64,000 nt of DNA from Allorhodopirellula solitaria (lineage in GTDB: Bacteria; Planctomycetota; Planctomycetia; Pirellulales; Pirellulaceae), in the NCBI RefSeq assembly GCF_007859855.1, contig NZ_SJPK01000004.1, forward strand, positions 1-64,000, in the 5' to 3' direction. The notes beneath the pieces are model-generated. The model was not told the DNA's origin. It did no database searches and worked only from the letters and a program-made list of their open reading frames with translations. A program made the translations under genes and the position numbers. Below, in pieces: positions 17,547 to 25,819 of the stretch; the first letter of the stretch is position 1, and every line of letters begins with the position of its first letter.

Positions 17547-19556
17547 ATGAAATTCTCTCGATTTTTGACATCTGGCGCGCTAGGTCTCACGTTTCTCGCG
17601 GCTCCGGTCGCGTTGGCTGCACCGGCTGACGAGGCGGCGAAGAAGGTCACCTTCGACGACGACGTGAAGCCGATTTTTCGGCAGCATTGTTTGACCTGTC
17701 ATAACCAGAGCGATAAACGCGGCGGCTTGGCGATCGACTCCTATGGGGCGCTGCTCGAAGGCGGCGGCAGTGGCGAAGTCGTCTGGGACGATGGTGACAT
17801 CGATGCCAGCCGATTGTGGCAGCTCGTCAATCACGATGACACGCCGGCCATGCCGCCCGATCAACCGAAGATCCCTGCCAAACAGCTCGCGACGTTGAAG
17901 GCTTGGATCGCAGGTGGCATCCTGGAGAATTCTGGTAGCAAGGCGAAAAAGAAAAAGAAGAACTCGCTCGCCTTTGTCGCTCCATCGAGCGGGAAACCAG
18001 AGGGCCCGCCCCCCATGCCAACGACGTTGCCGCAGAAAGTGCCGGTCGTGAGTGACCGCGCGGCAGCCGTGACCGCTATCGGTGTCAGTCCGTGGGCGCC
18101 TCTGATCGCTGTCGCCGGCCAAAAACAAATCTCGCTATACCATGGCGAAACTGCGGAACTGCTTGGCGTCTTACCCTTCGAAGAGGGGATTGCTCAGTCA
18201 CTGCGATTCAGTCGCGATGGTCGTTTTTTGATCGCTGGCGGTGGTGAGCACAGTGTGCTCGGGATCGCGGCTGTCTACGACATCGAAAATGGTTCGCGCG
18301 TCGCCACCGTGGGCGATGAGCTCGATGTCGTGTTTGATGCGGATTGCAACGACAATATGTCGAAGATCGCCCTGGGCGGACCGCAGAAGATGCTGCGAAT
18401 CTTTGATGCGACTGACGGCACCTTGCTGTTCGATTTGAAGAAGCACACCGACTGGATCTATGCGGTCGCTTTCAGCCCGGATGGGGTGCTTGTCGCCTCG
18501 GCGGATCGCGCAGGTGGATTGGTCGTTTGGGAGGCTGCGACCGGACGGCAGTTCCTCGACCTGACCGACCACAAAGGTGCGGTCAACTCGATCTCGTGGC
18601 GAGACGATTCCAATGTGCTCGCCAGTGCGAGCGATGATGGCACGGTGAAGCTATGGGACATGATCCAGGGCAAGGCGGTGAAGTCGATCAATGTGGGCGG
18701 TGGACCCGTCAACGCCGTTCGCTTCGACCACAAGGGACAGTTGGTGACGGCATCACGAGATCATCGCGTTCGCCTGTTCGATGCGTCGGGTAACAAGATC
18801 AAAGAGTTCCCCGCCATGAGCGAAGCGGTCTTGGAAGCGGCAATCACCCACGACTCTAGCCGTGTGGTATATGGCGATTGGACCGGCAAGGTGCAACTGA
18901 CCACGATCGCCGATCCGCCGGTCCCCACTCCGTTGGCCGCAAATCCCCCGCCGGCGGCTGAGCGTCTCAAGGCCGTTGAGGCTACGCTCGCGTCGATTCA
19001 GACTAAGCTCAAACCACTTGCGGCGGCCCAGCAGGCCGCGAAGGCCAAGTTCGACGCCGCCGAGAAACAGTTCAAAGACGCTCAGGCTGCTCAAGCCGCT
19101 GCCATTGCGGCGGTTATGCAAAGCGAAGAAAAAGAGGCTTCCCTTCGCCAGCAGTCCAAACAGACTCGTGAAAAGCTTCCCGCTATGGTCACGAAATCAC
19201 GGGATCAACACGATGCCGTTATCGCCGCTCGCCTCGGGCTCGGTGAATCCTCCGACGCGGCTCAGATGGAAGCCGTTGCTAACGTGGAAGCCCAGCTCGC
19301 AGCGCAGTTGTCGGAAGTCGCAGAAACTCGCCGTGCAGTGATCGAGTTGACTAAGCAAGCCGATGCGGAGAAGGTGGCCAGCGGCGATCTTATCGCCAAA
19401 ATCAAGCCTGCCGAAGAAATGGCTTTGCAGAAACGCGACGCGCTCCTCGACGCGCAGAACGAGCATCGCCAAGCCAAACTGGCTCACGACGCCGTTGCTG
19501 CCCAGATGAGTGAGCAGGATCGGAAGAAAGAAGCACTCGCGGAGGCCGTGCAATAG
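17547..19556 (+). CDS. Cytochrome c-like (PSCyt1) domain plus WD40 repeats and C-terminal coiled coil
   Basis: A 669-residue exported protein with a signal peptide (1-25, ALAAP). A planctomycete cytochrome c-type domain (about 33-130) carries CLTCH (48-52) and a distal PAMPP motif that could supply the axial Met. A Lys-rich linker leads to a WD40 propeller (about 165-455), with repeats such as IYAVAFSPDGVLVASADRAG and SISWRDDSNVLASASDDG. Residues about 465-669 form a long Ala/Glu/Lys/Gln-rich coiled coil. It closes the DUF1501-PPC-DUF1549/1553 run and probably serves as a scaffold in the same extracytoplasmic complex. It converges with the FAD dehydrogenase gene. Confidence 0.83.
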   Translation: MKFSRFLTSGALGLTFLAAPVALAAPADEAAKKVTFDDDVKPIFRQHCLTCHNQSDKRGGLAIDSYGALLEGGGSGEVVWDDGDIDASRLWQLVNHDDTPAMPPDQPKIPAKQLATLKAWIAGGILENSGSKAKKKKKNSLAFVAPSSGKPEGPPPMPTTLPQKVPVVSDRAAAVTAIGVSPWAPLIAVAGQKQISLYHGETAELLGVLPFEEGIAQSLRFSRDGRFLIAGGGEHSVLGIAAVYDIENGSRVATVGDELDVVFDADCNDNMSKIALGGPQKMLRIFDATDGTLLFDLKKHTDWIYAVAFSPDGVLVASADRAGGLVVWEAATGRQFLDLTDHKGAVNSISWRDDSNVLASASDDGTVKLWDMIQGKAVKSINVGGGPVNAVRFDHKGQLVTASRDHRVRLFDASGNKIKEFPAMSEAVLEAAITHDSSRVVYGDWTGKVQLTTIADPPVPTPLAANPPPAAERLKAVEATLASIQTKLKPLAAAQQAAKAKFDAAEKQFKDAQAAQAAAIAAVMQSEEKEASLRQQSKQTREKLPAMVTKSRDQHDAVIAARLGLGESSDAAQMEAVANVEAQLAAQLSEVAETRRAVIELTKQADAEKVASGDLIAKIKPAEEMALQKRDALLDAQNEHRQAKLAHDAVAAQMSEQDRKKEALAEAVQ

Positions 19557-19639
19557 TTGTGGGTCGCTCTGCCGATTCAAAGCGAGTACACGACTCAACC
19601 AGCTGAAACGAGTGAGGCGTAGATTGCGGACGCTGGTCA

Positions 19640-19661
19640 GTGGATCGGCGGAGCGATCCAC
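19640..19661. terminator. Hairpin between convergent genes (8-bp stem, GCGGAG loop)
   Basis: GTGGATCG and CGATCCAC form a perfect 8-bp stem around the loop GCGGAG. It lies 84 bases after the WD40 gene stop and 7 bases from the stop of the convergent dehydrogenase gene. There is no T-run. The same loop hexamer recurs in the hairpin array at 39112-39210, also between convergent genes. Confidence 0.5.
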
Positions 19662-19668
19662 GTCGCTT

Positions 19669-22611
19669 CTAACGCAGTGCGTCACGCAGGATCACGGCGG
19701 GGTGAAGTGCACGGCGTGCGGTGCCGTCTGCGATCTGATGGCGGCAGGAGGTACCCGCTGCCGCAATGATAGTGTCACTACTTGCTCGCCGTACCGCAGG
19801 TAACAGCACGAGTTCACCGATCTTCATCGACACCTCGTAGTGTTCCTGTTCATAGCCAAACGAACCCGCCATGCCACAGCATCCACTGGGGATCAACGTG
19901 ACGTGGAAGTTCTTGGGGAACTGCAGTATCTGCATGGTGGCCTGCATGGTACTGAGCGCTTTCTGATGACAATGGCCATGGACGATCACGCGGCGTTCAT
20001 CGTTTCCAAAGGCGTCTCGGCGGATGTGGCCCGCCTCGATCTCTCTTGCGAACCATTCGTCGAACAGGAGGCAATGCTGCGACATCTGGACCGCGTCCGC
20101 TTTCATCTCCTCACCGACCAACTCAGGATATTCGTCTCGGAAGGATAGGATGGCCGAGGGTTCGATGCCGAGAAGCGGCGTGTCGCGATCGACCACCCCA
20201 CGGAGCAGATTGACATTGTCGCGAGCGATCTGGCGAGATTGCCGCAGTAACCCTTTCGAGAGTGAACTACGCCCGCTCTCGATATGCTCGGGGATCTCCA
20301 CTTCATAGCCCAGTCGTTCGAGTAGTTCGACGGTAGCGATTCCGACCTCGGGCTCGTTGTAGTTCGTGAACTCATCGGCAAACAGGAGCACCTTTCGGCC
20401 GTTCGCTGGCAATCCTTCGAAACGCCCCGATCGCTTCCGAAACCACCGCAGGAAGGTTGTTGAGGCGCTAGTCGGAATCGACCGCTGTGGGTGAAAACCG
20501 ATCATGCGGTTGATGCAGCGGCGGATCAGCGGTGTGCGGGCGTAGAGATTGAAAAGGAATGGCGCATAGCTGATGATTCGCTGCGCCCGGGCGAAGCCTG
20601 CGATCATGCGACTTCGTAGCGGTACCCCGTTGGCATCGTAATAGTGCTGCAGGAACTCCGCCTTCAGTTTGCCCACGTCGACCGTAGAGGGGCATTCCGA
20701 CTTGCAACCCTTGCAGGAGAGGCATAGATCCATGACCTCAGCGATCTCTTCACTGTCGAACGGATTTGCTTTGGTGGACGAGGTCAGGATTTGGCGCAGC
20801 GTGTTGGCGCGGGCCCGGGTGGTATCCTGTTCGTTCCGCGTCGCCATGTAGCTCGGACACATCACACCTCCGGCCAACTGCGTTTTCCGGCAGTCGCCCG
20901 AACCGTTGCACATCTCGGCTGCACGCAGGATGCCCTGATCAGCGGAGAAATCAAAGATGGTGGCAATGTTCTCACCTGAGTTTTGGCCGGGCCGGTACCG
21001 CAGTGACTCGTTCATCTGCGGTGTATTGACGATTTTGTTGGGGTTGAACACACCGGCGGGATCCCACACGCGTTTGAACTCCCGCACCAGTTCATAGTTT
21101 GCCTGGCCAATCATTTGCTGCAGGAATTCGCCACGCAGTCGTCCGTCGCCGTGTTCGCCCGAAAGAGAGCCTCGGTATCGCTTGACGATCCTGGCCACCG
21201 TGGAAGCGACTTCACGGAAGAGTCGCTTGCCATCCTCCGTTTTCAAATTGATGATGGGCCGCAAATGGATTTCGCCCGACCCAGCGTGCGCGTAGTGGAC
21301 GCAGCGCAGGCCAAACTCCGCATCCAGCACTTCGCCGATCTCGGTGATGTAAGCGGGGAGATCCTGCACATCGACCGCCGTGTCTTCGATGACAGGGACA
21401 GTTTTGTCATCGCCGGGAATGTTCCCGAGCAAGCCGAGTCCCGCCTTGCGCAGATTCCAAACCCGCTCGCAGTCGTCGCCCAGTAGCACTGGGAAATGGT
21501 AACCCAGACCAGCGGCAGCCATGGCTGCCGCGATCTGCTCGGCGGACTGACGCACTTCCTCGTCGCTGCCTCCACGTACTTCCGTCACGAGGATCGCGGC
21601 GGGTTCACCTTCGATGAAAAATCGATTTTGGCGATGCTCGGTACTGCGCTGAGTGCAGCCAAGGATCACATCGTCGATGAGCTCGCAGGCATTGATGTCG
21701 AATTGCACCGCAATCAGCGTCGCGTGAAGCGCGTCGGCGACGCTGCCAAAGTGCGCGCACAGCAATCCACTGTGGGGTGGTGGCAGGGGAAGAATCCGTA
21801 GCTTGATTTCCGTCGTGAGCAGCAGCGTGCCCTCACTACCAGCGATAAGCCGGCAGAAGTTGAAGGGCTGGTTCGTGTCCATCAAGCAGTCGATCGCATA
21901 GCCGGTATTGCGACGGTGGATGGAGGATTTGGGGAACTCTCGCGTAATCTCTTCTCGAACGGTGGGATCACTCAGTCGGTCGCGAGCATGTTGATAGATC
22001 TGCGTCTCGAGCGAGTCACCAGCGGAGCACTTCTCAGCGACCTGGTCCGCCGTCAGCTCTGTGAACGTCACCTCGCTGCCGTCGGACAAAAACCCTCGGG
22101 TTTCGAGCAGATGGTCGCGTGTACTACCGAATTTGACGCTGTTGCTGCCGCACGAGTTGTTGCCGACCATCCCGCCCACCATGGCTCGGTTTTGGGTCGA
22201 GGTTTCCGGCGCGAACCAATATCCCAGCGGTGCGAGGTGCTGATTCAATTCATTGCGAATCACTCCTGGCTGCACGCGGACCCAACCCTCATCCGTGTTC
22301 ACCTCGAGGATCTTGGTGAAGTGCCGCGAAACATCCACAACGATACCGCTGCCGACGACCTGACCGGCTAGGGACGTGCCCGCAGTGCGTGGGATCAAGC
22401 CGATGTGGTGCTCTCGAGCGAAACGGATCAATACCGAAAGATCATGCTCAGATTCGGGGATGGCGACCCCAGCAGGCATCTCCTGATAAGCCGATGCATC
22501 GGTCGAGTAGATCCGCCGCATCAGATCACCGGTATGAAGCTCTCCGTCCAGGGACTGAGCGAGTTGATCCCAATCAGCTGCATCGATCGAAACGCGGGCA
22601 GTCGTGCTCAT
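19669..22611 (-). CDS. FAD-binding and Fe-S dehydrogenase, YdiJ/D-2-hydroxyacid type
   Basis: A 980-residue cytoplasmic or membrane-associated oxidoreductase. The N-terminal half is a FAD-binding type 4 domain (about 35-260; LIPRTAGTSLAGQVVGSGIVVDVS) plus the FAD-linked oxidase C-terminal domain (about 280-530; YAHAGSGEIHLRP, GEHGDGRLRGEF). The second half has cysteine motifs of GlpC/GlcF-type Fe-S domains (CNGSGDC near 570, CLSCKGCKSECPSTVD near 635) and a CCG-type domain near the end (HGHCHQKAL, GCCGMAGSFGYE). The layout matches E. coli YdiJ, which oxidises D-2-hydroxyglutarate, and D-lactate dehydrogenases. Which D-2-hydroxyacid is used here cannot be told. Confidence 0.88.
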   Translation of the reverse strand: MSTTARVSIDAADWDQLAQSLDGELHTGDLMRRIYSTDASAYQEMPAGVAIPESEHDLSVLIRFAREHHIGLIPRTAGTSLAGQVVGSGIVVDVSRHFTKILEVNTDEGWVRVQPGVIRNELNQHLAPLGYWFAPETSTQNRAMVGGMVGNNSCGSNSVKFGSTRDHLLETRGFLSDGSEVTFTELTADQVAEKCSAGDSLETQIYQHARDRLSDPTVREEITREFPKSSIHRRNTGYAIDCLMDTNQPFNFCRLIAGSEGTLLLTTEIKLRILPLPPPHSGLLCAHFGSVADALHATLIAVQFDINACELIDDVILGCTQRSTEHRQNRFFIEGEPAAILVTEVRGGSDEEVRQSAEQIAAAMAAAGLGYHFPVLLGDDCERVWNLRKAGLGLLGNIPGDDKTVPVIEDTAVDVQDLPAYITEIGEVLDAEFGLRCVHYAHAGSGEIHLRPIINLKTEDGKRLFREVASTVARIVKRYRGSLSGEHGDGRLRGEFLQQMIGQANYELVREFKRVWDPAGVFNPNKIVNTPQMNESLRYRPGQNSGENIATIFDFSADQGILRAAEMCNGSGDCRKTQLAGGVMCPSYMATRNEQDTTRARANTLRQILTSSTKANPFDSEEIAEVMDLCLSCKGCKSECPSTVDVGKLKAEFLQHYYDANGVPLRSRMIAGFARAQRIISYAPFLFNLYARTPLIRRCINRMIGFHPQRSIPTSASTTFLRWFRKRSGRFEGLPANGRKVLLFADEFTNYNEPEVGIATVELLERLGYEVEIPEHIESGRSSLSKGLLRQSRQIARDNVNLLRGVVDRDTPLLGIEPSAILSFRDEYPELVGEEMKADAVQMSQHCLLFDEWFAREIEAGHIRRDAFGNDERRVIVHGHCHQKALSTMQATMQILQFPKNFHVTLIPSGCCGMAGSFGYEQEHYEVSMKIGELVLLPAVRRASSDTIIAAAGTSCRHQIADGTARRALHPAVILRDALR

Positions 22612-22735
22612 GAACTGTCAAAATATTGGTGGGCAAGGGGCGGGCGTCTCTGGAGCGACATTGTAGCGCACGACTGCTGCCACGACATCACGCCTTCCGA
22701 TTCATAGTCGACCGACGGCTGTGCTCGTCGTGAGC

Positions 22736-22757
22736 TGTTACACTTGGCAACCTAACA
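22736..22757. promoter_or_regulatory. Inverted repeat upstream of the sigma-54 promoter, possible activator site
   Basis: TGTTA and TAACA flank a 12-base spacer. It lies about 83 bases upstream of the -24 box at 22841, within the usual range of bacterial enhancer-binding protein sites. The arms are short, so chance is possible. Confidence 0.3.
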
Positions 22758-22839
22758 AAAACGCTCGGCAGCGGTGCAAACACTTCCCACGGCAGAGTTT
22801 AACCAGCCCGCTGCTGAGCAATCCCCGGTCTCGCATCTT

Positions 22840-22855
22840 TGGCACGCGAGTTGCT
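22840..22855 (+). promoter_or_regulatory. Sigma-54 (RpoN) promoter
   Basis: TGGCACG, four bases, then TTGCT is an exact match to the RpoN -24/-12 consensus with the invariant GG and GC ten bases apart (GG 22841-22842, GC 22853-22854). Transcription should start near 22866, giving a leader of about 97 bases before the lipoprotein ATG at 22963. Confidence 0.75.
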
Positions 22856-22962
22856 TCTGGTTTCCCAGGCGGCGACTTTGCCGCTCGAAAGCAAAAACAA
22901 TTTCCCTGTTGTCCGCTTGCCACGAGTGCAGACGGGCAACCCCACCGAAAGAGAGTTTCGTA

Positions 22963-23238
22963 ATGGTCAAGCAATTTTTATCGATCTTGTTCGCGGGTGG
23001 CCTCTTTGTCATGACGACCGGCTGCGATGTTGAAAAGACTTCCGAAGGCCGCTTGCCCGACGTTGATGTGGATGTCAGTGGCGATCCCGGTGCCGTGCCG
23101 AGCTACGATGTCGACGCGCCCGATGTGGACGTCTCCACCGAAGAGGAGCAGGTCACCGTCCCCGACGTTGATATCAGCACCGAGGAAAAGACCATGGAAG
23201 TCCCTAACGTGGACATTGACCTGCCTGCTGACGAATAG
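22963..23238 (+). CDS. Small acidic repeat lipoprotein
   Basis: A 91-residue lipoprotein. The ATG at 22963 follows GAGAG and begins a lipoprotein signal (hydrophobic LSILFAGGLFVMTTGC; lipobox TTGC, with Cys at about residue 20). The mature part consists almost only of short repeats with the core PDVDV/PDVDI, twice followed by STEE, and is extremely acidic. Repeated Asp pairs could bind calcium or other cations, but no EF-hand spacing is seen. A consensus sigma-54 promoter lies about 110 bases upstream, so expression is probably controlled by an enhancer-binding protein. The function is unknown; similar VDVD-type small lipoproteins occur in planctomycetes. Confidence 0.75.
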   Translation: MVKQFLSILFAGGLFVMTTGCDVEKTSEGRLPDVDVDVSGDPGAVPSYDVDAPDVDVSTEEEQVTVPDVDISTEEKTMEVPNVDIDLPADE

Positions 23239-23975
23239 GCCTTCTTGGCAGGTTCCTGTTCCGGCATGGCCCTGGGCTTCAGCAGTATCTCGCGGAGTCG
23301 AGGGCTGGTGACCGAGAGCGTTCATTTACAGAGGAGGGCCCTTGGTAGATTGCCGGGGTGTTGCTCGAGCAGTACGGTGGTCGCTCCAGCTAGTCGATTA
23401 GCGACCCGCTCTGGAGGGAGAACTGCAGTTTCGACAACCCGTTCTCAGCTGAAGCCGGATGCGTCGCGCCGGCACCCGATGTCTCGCGTGAACTTCTCGT
23501 TAGGGCCGATCCAGCGGATCGGCTCCGATGAAAACCGCATCGGGCTGCCGTATTGGGCGTGCGTGTTGGGCTGGCCGCGACACGGGGGCAACACTGATGC
23601 CTTCATCACCCGATGGCTATGGCGAACCGCTGTCGACTGTCGGCCAGTTCTCGCGTGGCCAAGGCGTCTTTGAAATGCGCGTCATTTGATCGCTAGCGGA
23701 CACCACGGGACACGACGCGAGACGCAACAGGCAGCCCAGTGCAATCCCGAGCGGGGTCGAAGACCGTTTGCAACGAAGCCTGCGACCCGCTTCCGAGTCA
23801 ACGTCCCGTAACCAACGAACCCGCCTAGGTGATCCTGGGCCAGGGACGCTCTCTAAAATCCCGGATGAGATATTTGAAGGGATTAACAGACGGCGAAGCG
23901 ACGATGCATAAGTCAGCCGAGACACCCCGTCGAAACCGACGAGGAGGTGTTGTCAGATGTTCGAGTCTTCGTGAA
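23239..23975. other. Long intergenic region between convergent genes
   Basis: This 737-base region has open frames on both strands (for example 23245-23673 plus, 23617-23925 minus), but their translations are Arg/Ser/Pro-rich and unrecognisable. It contains an interspersed repeat copy (23780-23819) and an imperfect hairpin at about 23932-23950 (ACACC...GGTGT with an inner GTCG-AAAC-CGAC), which may terminate the convergent cfa transcript. Confidence 0.4.
23780..23819 (-). repeat. Interspersed intergenic repeat, copy 1
   Basis: The stretch beginning CTGCGACCCGCTTCCGAGTC and ending ACCAACGAA is about 75-80 % identical, with one gap, to 45617-45656. Both copies lie in convergent intergenic regions. 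Confidence 0.5.
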
Positions 23976-25301
23976 CTACGCGGCGCGATAGAGATGCTCG
24001 CGGGTCGGTGGCATTCCTGACAGACCTTTGCCTGCCCGCTTAGTTGCCACGACCTGGTAGAGTTTGATCGAGCCTGCGGTGAATCCGGCCGAGGCGCCCG
24101 CGAGATAGGCGACCCACAAGTTGTATTTTTCGCGGCCGACCAATTCGATGGCTCGCTCGCGGTTGCTCGACAAGTTCTGGCACCAGAACCGCGTCGTGTG
24201 TGCGTAGTGCTCGCGCCACGACTCGACGTCATGCACCTCAAAGCCGCTCAGTTCGAGACTTTCAGTTGTTTCTCCGACCGGCGTCAGTTCGGAACCGGGG
24301 AAGATATACTTCAGGATGAACTGGCGTTCGGGGCGGATTCGCTGGGCCGCCTTCTTGCTCGTCTTTGCTCGTCGGGCGATCGCGTGGTTGAGCACCACAC
24401 CGCGATCACGGAGCATCGAGTTGATTTTGCCGAAGTAGCGAGCGTAATTGGCTGCGCCGATATGCTCGGACATTCCGATGCTGCTGATCTTATCGTAGGT
24501 GCCTTGGTGGTCGGCGTAATCGCAAATTTCCACAGAGACTTGGTCTTGCAGTCCGAGTCGCTCGATCTTCGCTTTGGCGAAGTCATGCTGCTCTTGCGAC
24601 AACGTCACACCGTGAGCCTTCACGCCGAAATGCTGGGCAGCGTGACAGATCAACCCACCCCAACCGCAACCGATATCGAGCATTTGCTCGCCCGGTTCGA
24701 GTCGGAGTTTGCGGCAGATCATGTTGAGTTTGTCATGCTGGGCTTGGTCGAGCGAGTTTGACCAATCGGTGAAGTATCCGCAGGTGTACTGCATCTCTTC
24801 CCCCAGAAACAGTTTGTAGAACTCGTTGCCCACGTCATAGTGGAACTGGATGTAGTCGGTGTTGTTCCGCGCCGACTCCTTGCGGCCGACCATGTCGTCG
24901 CTGTAACCGTGATCGAGGTCGCCTGCATTGGTTTTGGCGAACAGGAACGGAAGCGTCTTGCGGGCTACCATCGCCTTGCTAATTTTCTTCAATTCCGCCC
25001 GGTTGGATCGCTCGGTGCGGAGGGCCTTGGTGAATTCGATCAGGTCGCCACCTTCGAACTCGATATGTCCGGTCGCATAGAGTCGAACGAGTGTCTCGAG
25101 CGTTGGCCGACGCAGCAGTGACCCGATCACGCCCGGCCCTGAAATCGCGATCACGAGTGGCCCGTCGACATGGGGACCCAAAGGAACGACGTTGCCGTCC
25201 CATAAGCGGACAGAGACATTGAGATCGAGCGGTCCCGCGACCGCCTGCAGGACATCTGTGATCGAGGCCAGTTGCGTTTTGGCGGAGAAGGGTGCACCCA
25301 T
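23976..25301 (-). CDS. cfa: Cyclopropane-fatty-acyl-phospholipid synthase family methyltransferase
   Basis: A 441-residue protein from the ATG at 25301; a GTG at 25436 would add 45 poorly conserved residues. It transfers a methylene group from S-adenosylmethionine to unsaturated acyl chains of membrane lipids. The methyltransferase core starts near residue 145, with FHYDVGNEFYKLFLGEEMQYTCGYF, the SAM-binding loop LDIGCGWGG, GVTLSQEQ and the family block SIGMSEHIG. The N-terminal 130 residues match the lipid-binding domain of the family. It stands alone, convergent with the lipoprotein gene. The closing segment FTAGSIKLYQVVATK is typical of family members. Confidence 0.87.
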   Translation of the reverse strand: MGAPFSAKTQLASITDVLQAVAGPLDLNVSVRLWDGNVVPLGPHVDGPLVIAISGPGVIGSLLRRPTLETLVRLYATGHIEFEGGDLIEFTKALRTERSNRAELKKISKAMVARKTLPFLFAKTNAGDLDHGYSDDMVGRKESARNNTDYIQFHYDVGNEFYKLFLGEEMQYTCGYFTDWSNSLDQAQHDKLNMICRKLRLEPGEQMLDIGCGWGGLICHAAQHFGVKAHGVTLSQEQHDFAKAKIERLGLQDQVSVEICDYADHQGTYDKISSIGMSEHIGAANYARYFGKINSMLRDRGVVLNHAIARRAKTSKKAAQRIRPERQFILKYIFPGSELTPVGETTESLELSGFEVHDVESWREHYAHTTRFWCQNLSSNRERAIELVGREKYNLWVAYLAGASAGFTAGSIKLYQVVATKRAGKGLSGMPPTREHLYRAA

Positions 25302-25564
25302 CGGTTTTTCTCTAGGAGGAGCTGGACGGCGAATCGGCGGACGAGCGATGCCACTTGGATCACTCGATAGCACATTGGTCCCATCGGCCGTTAGGTCAAA
25401 ATGCAACGAAAGAGCGACCGGTGCTTCGAATACCACTGATTTTTCGAAGACTCGCTCGCTTGCCTGAGAGGCTGAATCCTGCCGTTTACTTGAAACTAGC
25501 AGCGGGATAGGATTGACGCCATTCCAGCATCTTGCATGAGGGCATTGCCCAGGAGGGACGGCTT

Positions 25565-25819
25565 ATGATTGATTTCGCCACTGTTTTCGCGTGGTTTGTG
25601 ATCGCGGTATTGTTTTTTGTCGCGGTGATTATCATTATTGCGCTTGGGTCGTTGCCCAAGAAAATCGCCATGAAACGGAACCACCCCCAGGTTGATGCGA
25701 TCAATGCTGCGAGCTGGATCGGCTTGGCATGCGGCGGAATCGGCTGGCCGATCGCATTCGTGTGGGCGTTTCTGCATGCTGGAAATGTTGGGCATCCGCC
25801 GAAGGAGAATGATCAGTGA
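25565..25819 (+). CDS. DUF3302 small inner-membrane protein (YiaW/YibI-like)
   Basis: An 84-residue protein with two membrane helices (about 4-27 and 46-66). The ATG at 25565 is chosen because the 11 residues upstream of it are not conserved-looking. The block GSLPKKIAMKRNHPQVDAINAASW is typical of DUF3302. In E. coli these proteins are encoded next to HlyD-type proteins YiaV/YibH, and the same pairing is seen here. Its GTG-start partner overlaps it by 4 bp, so the two probably form an envelope complex. Confidence 0.8.
   Translation: MIDFATVFAWFVIAVLFFVAVIIIIALGSLPKKIAMKRNHPQVDAINAASWIGLACGGIGWPIAFVWAFLHAGNVGHPPKENDQ

Larger units (their letters stand above)
22612..22962. other. Divergent intergenic region between dehydrogenase and acidic lipoprotein
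   Basis: A 351-base region between divergent genes. It contains an inverted repeat (22736-22757) and a sigma-54 promoter (22840-22855), both listed separately. No gene is seen in it. The dehydrogenase promoter should also lie here, but I cannot point to it. Confidence 0.5.

Noticed and set aside
23245-23925. Frames of 142 (plus) and 102 (minus) residues in the gap after the acidic lipoprotein
   Set aside because: Unrecognisable, Arg/Ser-rich, and they cross an interspersed repeat; more likely non-coding.
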